This document shows, piece after piece, positions 59,901 to 64,000 of a stretch of 64,000 bases of DNA. A program made the translations under genes and the position numbers. This DNA comes from Glaciecola sp964446865 (lineage in GTDB: Bacteria; Pseudomonadota; Gammaproteobacteria; Enterobacterales; Alteromonadaceae), in assembly GCA_964446865.1 (NCBI GenBank), contig CAYURD010000008.1:8918-72917 (forward strand), read 5' to 3'. Below the pieces are notes generated by a model. That model did no database searches, was not told where the DNA came from, and was given only the letters and a program-made list of their open reading frames with translations. Numbering within the stretch: the first letter of the stretch is position 1; each line of letters begins with the position of its first letter.

Positions 59901-61343
59901 TCAGTATTTCCCGCTTCCAAACATATCTTTTTTCATGGGCCTAGGCCTTTTGCGTGGTGGCAGCCTTTCAGCCGTTATTCGATCAAAGTCATCGGGAGTA
60001 CGCACGCTAGGTATAAAATCTCCACTTACGATTATCCATTCATCCAAGGCATCGCTATGGCGTTTTAAAATGTCTTGGTAGGCTTCGTTTAAGGCTAAAT
60101 TATTTATTTCATAAGGGTCGTTGTGTAAATCATACAACTCTTCTTGTGGCCTAGGTGCAACAAAAGGTCTTGTTTGATGCTTATTGAGCATACCTGCATT
60201 GTACAGTCTAACCAACTCAGTCCATGTTTTGTGATACATAGTGTCGCCGCTAGGTGTTCCTGGTAGGTCATAATAATTGTTGCGAATATAACGGTACTGA
60301 TTTGAGCGCACAGTACGACCGTGATCTTCAAAGTCATGCCAATTTCTTTCAGAAAACGCATATTGTCTAAATTCTTGCTGAGGGCTCGAAAACAACGCTT
60401 TAAAACTCTTACCTTCGATAGTATCGGGTTTGTTTGCCCTAGCTAAGTCCAAAAATGTCGCAGACAAATCAATTGAACTAACAATGCTATTACTAGCAAG
60501 ACCTTTTTGTTTAATACCATTTGGCCAAAAAGCAATCAAAGGTGTTTTTACACCCGAGTCGTACAAGGTGGTCTTGTCTCTAGCATATGGCCTACCATTA
60601 TCTGCAATGACAACAACTAGCGTGTTTTCTGCAACGCCCTGTTCTTCTAATTTATCTATAACTTTACCAACATACATATCAAAACGGCTAATTTCATCAT
60701 AGTAATTGACAAAATCATCTAGATAGAGCTCTGTAGGAGGATAATAGGGAGGAAGTTGAACATCCTGATGCGTATGCTGGTGAGGTAAATCCTTTAAACC
60801 AGGACGCCATGGCCTATGGGCATCCCATGCAGCCAACCACAAAAAAAAGGGCTTTTCCTTAGGTCGCAAATCTAATAAGGCATTCCACTCGCTAGACCCC
60901 GACAGGGAGCCGTTGCCGTAGTATGCTTCACGCACCATATCAAAGCGGTCCTTGATGCCTTCACCCATATGCCACTTGCCTGCGGCACCGGTCCAATAAC
61001 CTGCCTCCATCAATTCTTCTGAGAAGGTCGTCTGCGATAAAGGTAAATCCCAATGCAACTGTTCTGCATCAGTATTGTGTGGGTATCTTCCCGTTAAAAT
61101 ACTGGCGCGACTTGGACTGCAAGAACTAGCCGTCAAATATGCTGCATCAAAGCGCATACCATTTGTTGCCATACTGTCTAGGTTTGGTGTTGATATGCTT
61201 GGGTGGCCATAAGTGCCAATATCATTCCAATTAAGGTCGTCTGCAATTATCAGCACTATGTTTGGACGTGGGTCAGTGGCCAATACGCCAAACGAGGTAT
61301 GGAGGACCAGCAAGGTAACGAGCAGCTTTCTTATTGATACCAT
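59901..61343 (-). CDS. S1-family sulfatase, first gene of the sulfatase/GH2 operon
   Basis: A 480-residue type I sulfatase. I take the ATG at 61343, because an AAGGA lies directly against the ATG at 61355 and leaves no spacer for it, but the earlier start is possible. After a signal peptide (ending VLAT) come PNIVLIIADDLNWNDIGTYGHP, the formylglycine site C75-S-P-S-R in SSCSPSRASILTGR, AAGKWHMGEG, FFLWLAAWDAHRPWRPG and VVIADNGRPYARDKTTLYDSGVKTP. The profile is near N-sulfoglucosamine-sulfohydrolase-like S1 enzymes. With the GH2 three bases downstream and a second sulfatase it forms a set for stepwise desulfation and trimming. A short basic tail (RLPPRKRPRPMKKDMF) ends the protein. Confidence 0.9.
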   Translation of the reverse strand: MVSIRKLLVTLLVLHTSFGVLATDPRPNIVLIIADDLNWNDIGTYGHPSISTPNLDSMATNGMRFDAAYLTASSCSPSRASILTGRYPHNTDAEQLHWDLPLSQTTFSEELMEAGYWTGAAGKWHMGEGIKDRFDMVREAYYGNGSLSGSSEWNALLDLRPKEKPFFLWLAAWDAHRPWRPGLKDLPHQHTHQDVQLPPYYPPTELYLDDFVNYYDEISRFDMYVGKVIDKLEEQGVAENTLVVVIADNGRPYARDKTTLYDSGVKTPLIAFWPNGIKQKGLASNSIVSSIDLSATFLDLARANKPDTIEGKSFKALFSSPQQEFRQYAFSERNWHDFEDHGRTVRSNQYRYIRNNYYDLPGTPSGDTMYHKTWTELVRLYNAGMLNKHQTRPFVAPRPQEELYDLHNDPYEINNLALNEAYQDILKRHSDALDEWIIVSGDFIPSVRTPDDFDRITAERLPPRKRPRPMKKDMFGSGKY

Positions 61344-61358
61344 AGAAGTAAACATCCT

Positions 61359-61393
61359 TTTTACGTGTAATTTATTTTATTTTGTGTGCAATT
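61359..61393. promoter_or_regulatory. Operator-like sites upstream of the sulfatase/GH2 operon
   Basis: TTTTGTGTGCAATT at 61380-61393 matches 12 of 14 bases of AATTGTGTGCAATT before the TonB receptor. A second, weaker sequence, TTTTACGTGTAATT (61359-61372), lies 21 bp away and holds the palindrome TTACGTGTAA. Paired sites two helical turns apart also occur before the TonB receptor. Confidence 0.55.
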
Positions 61394-61442
61394 ACAAGAA
61401 GTGATTTACCGATTGGTGCAAAGGCTTTTAAGTTAGACAGTT

Positions 61443-61468
61443 TGCCGTGTCTTGAAAATGGCACGGCA
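61443..61468 (-). terminator. Candidate hairpin downstream of the YhiN-type gene
   Basis: TGCCGTG (61443-61449) pairs with CACGGCA (61462-61468) around a 12-base loop, about 60 bp past the stop of the flavoprotein gene. There is no clear T-run after it, so this is a candidate only. Confidence 0.35.
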
Positions 61469-61526
61469 GGCTTATCATAAAGGGAAGAAATGAAAGATAT
61501 TGTACAAGCATTAGACGAGGCTAAAC

Positions 61527-62747
61527 TCAAGCATTTTGACCCGCTAACCAACCCGAACTCCACGCCCATTGAAAATTGTAGCCGCCAAGCCAACCCGTAA
61601 CATCGACGGCTTCGCCAATAAAAAACAAACCTTTGTTGTTTTTAACTTCCATCGTTTTGGATGAAAGTTGGTCTGTGTCTATACCACCAAGGGTGACTTC
61701 AGCGGTACGGTAACCTTCGGTGCCTGAGGGTTTAAGCTCCCATTGATGAATAGCTTTTGCTAGTTCACCGACCTGTTTGATAGAGAGTTGCTTGATGGGA
61801 ACATTAGGCAAACCAATAATATCAATTAGCTTTTCGGCAAAGCGTTTGGCAAATAATTGTGACAAGAAATTTTTAAGTACAATGTTAGGCTGTGCATGCC
61901 TAGCGTCGTTAAATGCTTCTTCAAAATCTGCATCCGTCAGCAAATTTATGCTCACTGTGTCGCCTGGCTCCCAATATGAGGAAATTTGCAAAATAGCGGG
62001 GCCCGATAAGCCGCGATGGGTAAACAGCATGTCTTCATCAAAACTCACGTTGTTGCACGACGCTGTGATGTTTTTTGATATGCCAGAGATTTCTGAGACT
62101 GTTTCGAGTAAATCAGGTTGCAGTGTAAATGGCACTAAACCGGCTCTAGTTGGTAATACGTTTAAATCAAATTGTTCAGCCACTTTATAGGCAAAGGGCG
62201 TGGCGCCTAATTTTGGCATCGACAAACCCCCGGTAGCAATCACGAGGCTTTGACAGTGATAAGTTATATCTTGTGTGTTGACGATGTACCCGCCATTCTC
62301 TCCTGCCCCTACACTTGTAATGTCGACCTGAAACTTAACATTTACTTTGTTTATTTCGCATTCTGACATCAGCATTGCAACGATTTCTTTTGCTGAATCG
62401 TCGCAAAAAAGTTGGCCTAAGGTTTTTTCGTGATACTTGATCTTATATTTTTCAACTAAAGCAATAAAGTCCCACTGCGTGTATTGGCTAAGTGCCGATT
62501 TGCAGAAATGCGGGTTTTGGCAGAGGTATTTTTCAGGCTCTATGTAGTAGTTTGTAAAATTACAACGGCCACCACCTGAAATCAGGATTTTTTTGCCCGG
62601 GCGCTTAGCATGATCAAGAAGAGTGACTTTACGACCGCGCTTACCTGCTTGTGCAGCGCAAAATAACCCTGCAGCGCCTGCGCCTAATACAACGACATCT
62701 TGCTTGGTTATCTTCACATTGTTGGACACTTTATTATCTATAGCCAT
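61527..62747 (-). CDS. HI0933/YhiN-family FAD-dependent oxidoreductase
   Basis: A 406-residue flavoprotein. VVLGAGAAGLFCAAQAGKRG is the FAD-binding motif. GKKILISGGGRCNFTN, AKEIVAMLMSECE, LVIATGGLSMPKLGATPFAY, LFTHRGLSGPAILQISSYW and VTLGGIDTDQLSSKTMEVK with GLFFIGEAVDVTGWLGGYNFQWAWSSG are all signature blocks of the HI0933 family. Its role is not established; it occurs as a single conserved gene in many proteobacteria. It overlaps the methyltransferase-like gene by 10 bp. This is ordinary chromosome and marks the right end of the polysaccharide region. Confidence 0.93.
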   Translation of the reverse strand: MAIDNKVSNNVKITKQDVVVLGAGAAGLFCAAQAGKRGRKVTLLDHAKRPGKKILISGGGRCNFTNYYIEPEKYLCQNPHFCKSALSQYTQWDFIALVEKYKIKYHEKTLGQLFCDDSAKEIVAMLMSECEINKVNVKFQVDITSVGAGENGGYIVNTQDITYHCQSLVIATGGLSMPKLGATPFAYKVAEQFDLNVLPTRAGLVPFTLQPDLLETVSEISGISKNITASCNNVSFDEDMLFTHRGLSGPAILQISSYWEPGDTVSINLLTDADFEEAFNDARHAQPNIVLKNFLSQLFAKRFAEKLIDIIGLPNVPIKQLSIKQVGELAKAIHQWELKPSGTEGYRTAEVTLGGIDTDQLSSKTMEVKNNKGLFFIGEAVDVTGWLGGYNFQWAWSSGWLAGQNA

Positions 62748-63199
62748 CTTCGTACTCTAGTTTGATATTGAGTATATTTTTCCCCAAAAATACCAACCAA
62801 AGCTCGTTCTTCTGGTTTTATTTGAAACTGGTTCATATAGACCACAAAACCCACTAACCACAGTAAATTTACTACAGCTTCTTGCCGTAAAAATAGGGCA
62901 ATTAAGCATACAAGCAATCCTAAATACATAGGGTTACGAGAAAAACGAAAAACGCCTGAATCAACTAATTGGCTGGCCTTATCAATCTGAATTGGATTTA
63001 AGGTTGTTTTTGATAATTTAAATGATATCGCACCGCTAATGCCCACCAATACGCCAATCACAAAGACACTATGGAATATAAAATGCTTAGCTTGATGATA
63101 AAACGAAAGCTGATAGCCTATGTTAGAACATAGATATATCGCGATGGCCGCTAGCAAAAAAACGAGCACGGGTGGCAATTTTAGTTCAAGCCAGGCCAT
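62738..63199 (-). CDS. Isoprenylcysteine carboxyl methyltransferase-family membrane protein
   Basis: A 153-residue membrane protein with four hydrophobic segments. LVDSGVFRFSRNPMYLGLLVCLIALFL is the family's hallmark (RNPMY), followed by VVYMNQFQIKPEERALVGIFGEKYTQYQTRVRRWL, where EE and the FGEKY-x-x-Y motif bind S-adenosylmethionine. These bacterial ICMT/PEMT-like proteins have unknown substrates. It overlaps the downstream flavoprotein gene by 10 bp and is preceded by the terminator of the peroxiredoxin gene. Confidence 0.88.
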   Translation of the reverse strand: MAWLELKLPPVLVFLLAAIAIYLCSNIGYQLSFYHQAKHFIFHSVFVIGVLVGISGAISFKLSKTTLNPIQIDKASQLVDSGVFRFSRNPMYLGLLVCLIALFLRQEAVVNLLWLVGFVVYMNQFQIKPEERALVGIFGEKYTQYQTRVRRWL

Positions 63200-63246
63200 G
63201 ATTTCCTTAAACGATTAGGATTAACTTAATAAGCTAATAATAACAA

Positions 63247-63278
63247 AAAAGCTTGCTGGTGTAAGCCAACAAGCTTTT
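63247..63278 (-). terminator. Rho-independent terminator of the peroxiredoxin gene
   Basis: AAAAGCTTG (63247-63255) pairs with CAAGCTTTT (63270-63278), with an inner TGG/CCA pairing and one mismatch, and a six-base loop TGTAAG. A and T runs flank both sides, so it may work in both directions. It lies 37 bp after the peroxiredoxin stop. Confidence 0.8.
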
Positions 63279-63314
63279 ATAAATTTGAGAATAACAAATG
63301 CGTTTAGTGCTTAT

Positions 63315-63788
63315 TCACAGCGCATTCATCATTGTTTCGGCGTCAGACACTTCAAATTTGCCTGCTGCTTCAACATTAAGCGTTTTCACTACACCATCGT
63401 CTACTAGCATACTAAAACGCTGCGCTCTTAAACCACCAAAGCCATCGGTATCCATCTCTAGGCCAATCGCCCTGGCAAACGCGCCATTACCATCTGCAAG
63501 CATGGTGATATGTTCTGCATTGCTTGCTTTACCCCAAGCATCCATCACAAAAGCGTCGTTAACCGATAAACAAATAATATCGTCTACACCTGCCGATTTC
63601 ATTTTATCGGCCAGCGTCACGTAGCCTGGTAAATGCGCCATTGAGCATGTTGGCGTAAATGCGCCAGGCACGGCAAAAAGTACAACTTTTTTACCTGCGA
63701 ATAATTCACTGGTAGTAGGGTTTTTCATATCACCATTATCGATGGTACTAAAATTAGCTTCAGGTAGTTTTGCGCCGACTTCTATCAT
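63315..63788 (-). CDS. Peroxiredoxin, Prx5-type
   Basis: A 157-residue thiol peroxidase. The peroxidatic Cys is C48 in AVPGAFTPTCSMAHLPGY, the hallmark of the Prx5/hybrid group, with the catalytic Thr three residues before it. KMKSAGVDDIICLSVNDAFVMDAWGK and FARAIGLEMDTDGFGGLRAQRFSMLVDDGVVKTL-type text complete the fold. It reduces hydrogen peroxide and organic peroxides with glutathione/glutaredoxin or thioredoxin in the cytoplasm. It is an ordinary chromosomal gene ending at a clear terminator. Confidence 0.95.
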   Translation of the reverse strand: MIEVGAKLPEANFSTIDNGDMKNPTTSELFAGKKVVLFAVPGAFTPTCSMAHLPGYVTLADKMKSAGVDDIICLSVNDAFVMDAWGKASNAEHITMLADGNGAFARAIGLEMDTDGFGGLRAQRFSMLVDDGVVKTLNVEAAGKFEVSDAETMMNAL

Positions 63789-63921
63789 GGTCTTTCCTTA
63801 ATTGTTTTTTATGGATGTTATAAAAATATTGAACACGTTTAGAACGTGTTTGTTTATTGTGATACTTACTACGTAAATTATTGTCATATCGATGCTTTTT
63901 AAATAACTTAAGCTAGAACCC

Positions 63922-63940
63922 CGTCATTCTCGCGAAGGCG
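63922..63940. repeat. Dispersed-repeat unit, copy 1
   Basis: CGTCATTCTCGCGAAGGCG recurs at 63966-63984 with one change. It belongs to the widespread CGTCATTCCCGCGAAGGCGGG-like intergenic repeats of proteobacteria. Confidence 0.7.
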
Positions 63941-63965
63941 TAATGCTGATCGGTTAAGACTTCCT

Positions 63966-63984
63966 CGTCATCCTCGCGAAGGCG
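63966..63984. repeat. Dispersed-repeat unit, copy 2
   Basis: CGTCATCCTCGCGAAGGCG, a direct copy of the unit 44 bp upstream, followed by GGGATCTGG. The array probably goes on past the right window edge. Confidence 0.7.
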
Positions 63985-64000
63985 GGGATCTGGTTGATGT

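Noticed and set aside
61490..61600. 36-codon plus-strand frame beginning MKDIVQALDEAKLKHFDP with a good ribosome site
   Set aside because: It looks gene-like at the start but runs into the end of the YhiN-type gene and stops; at best a remnant of a lost gene. Not enough to report as a feature.
63922..63984. Start of a CRISPR array at the right edge
   Set aside because: Only two copies with imperfect match and the well-known CGTCATTC...GCGAAGGCG intergenic-repeat sequence; no cas genes.
1..64000. CRISPR array, tRNA or rRNA genes, insertion sequences, prophage
   Set aside because: No regular spaced repeats, no RNA-gene signatures and no transposase or integrase were seen on either strand.

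Overview
The window looks like part of the chromosome of a marine, alga-degrading gammaproteobacterium of the Alteromonadales (Paraglaciecola, Alteromonas or Glaciecola type). This is inferred from gene content. There is one large TonB-dependent receptor with no SusD partner, followed by the SapC / JmjC-cupin / tryptophan-halogenase-like cassette typical of such organisms. There is also a PEP-CTERM-like exported protein, and many secreted glycoside hydrolases and sulfatases. No rRNA, tRNA, CRISPR, IS element or phage gene was seen.

Layout. (1) 1-5217: ordinary flank with a truncated DUF5117-type metalloprotease, an MBL-fold hydrolase and its small partner, a PagL-like lipid A deacylase, an AraC regulator and a glutaredoxin. 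(2) 5302-14067: a DUF1080 protein, a GH2 fused to DUF1080, a cytochrome c/heme-binding protein with an overlapping beta-propeller protein, and a DUF1593 hydrolase. (3) 14190-23395: one minus-strand run of PEP-CTERM-like protein, GH86, esterase, GH29, NTF2-like protein and GH29. (4) 23750-27765: a small membrane protein, a second AraC regulator and a GH129-like enzyme. (5) 27921-39206: a divergent acid-sugar locus. It has an OtnK-like kinase, an OtnC-like decarboxylase and an ABM-fold protein on one side. On the other are a GntR regulator, an isopropylmalate-dehydrogenase-like enzyme, a complete TctCBA transporter, a Gfo/Idh/MocA dehydrogenase, an SMP-30 lactonase and a Kelch protein. (6) 39467-46039: TonB receptor, SapC, JmjC-like cupin, halogenase-like flavoprotein. 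(7) 46088-52091: a complete aldonate operon of GntR, galactonate-dehydratase-like enzyme, MFS importer, KDG kinase, KDPG/KDPGal aldolase and a lipoprotein SMP-30 lactonase. (8) 52464-61343: a DUF5060 TIM-barrel lipoprotein, then a minus-strand operon of sulfatase, GH2, sulfatase and a carbohydrate-binding-like protein. (9) 61527-63788: ordinary flank with a YhiN-type flavoprotein, a small methyltransferase-like membrane protein and a peroxiredoxin.

How the parts could work together. The enzyme set (GH86, two GH29, two GH2, a GH129-like enzyme, two S1 sulfatases, an esterase) fits a sulfated red-algal galactan such as porphyran, agar or carrageenan. Oligosaccharides would enter through the TonB receptor and be desulfated and trimmed in the periplasm. 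Part of the sugar would be oxidised to a lactone, opened by the lipoprotein lactonase, imported by the MFS carrier and converted by dehydratase, kinase and aldolase to pyruvate and glyceraldehyde-3-phosphate. The acid-sugar locus in the middle suggests a second oxidative route for a less common sugar; its substrate is unknown and it is the most novel part of the window.

Regulation. A motif close to AATTGTGTGCAATT occurs upstream of the TonB receptor (39357-39392), upstream of the GntR/aldonate operon (52278-52311) and upstream of the sulfatase/GH2 operon (61359-61393). This suggests that uptake, depolymerisation and catabolism form one regulon, plausibly under the GntR protein at 51423-52091. 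All functional calls are from reading motifs and gene order; no database search was run.
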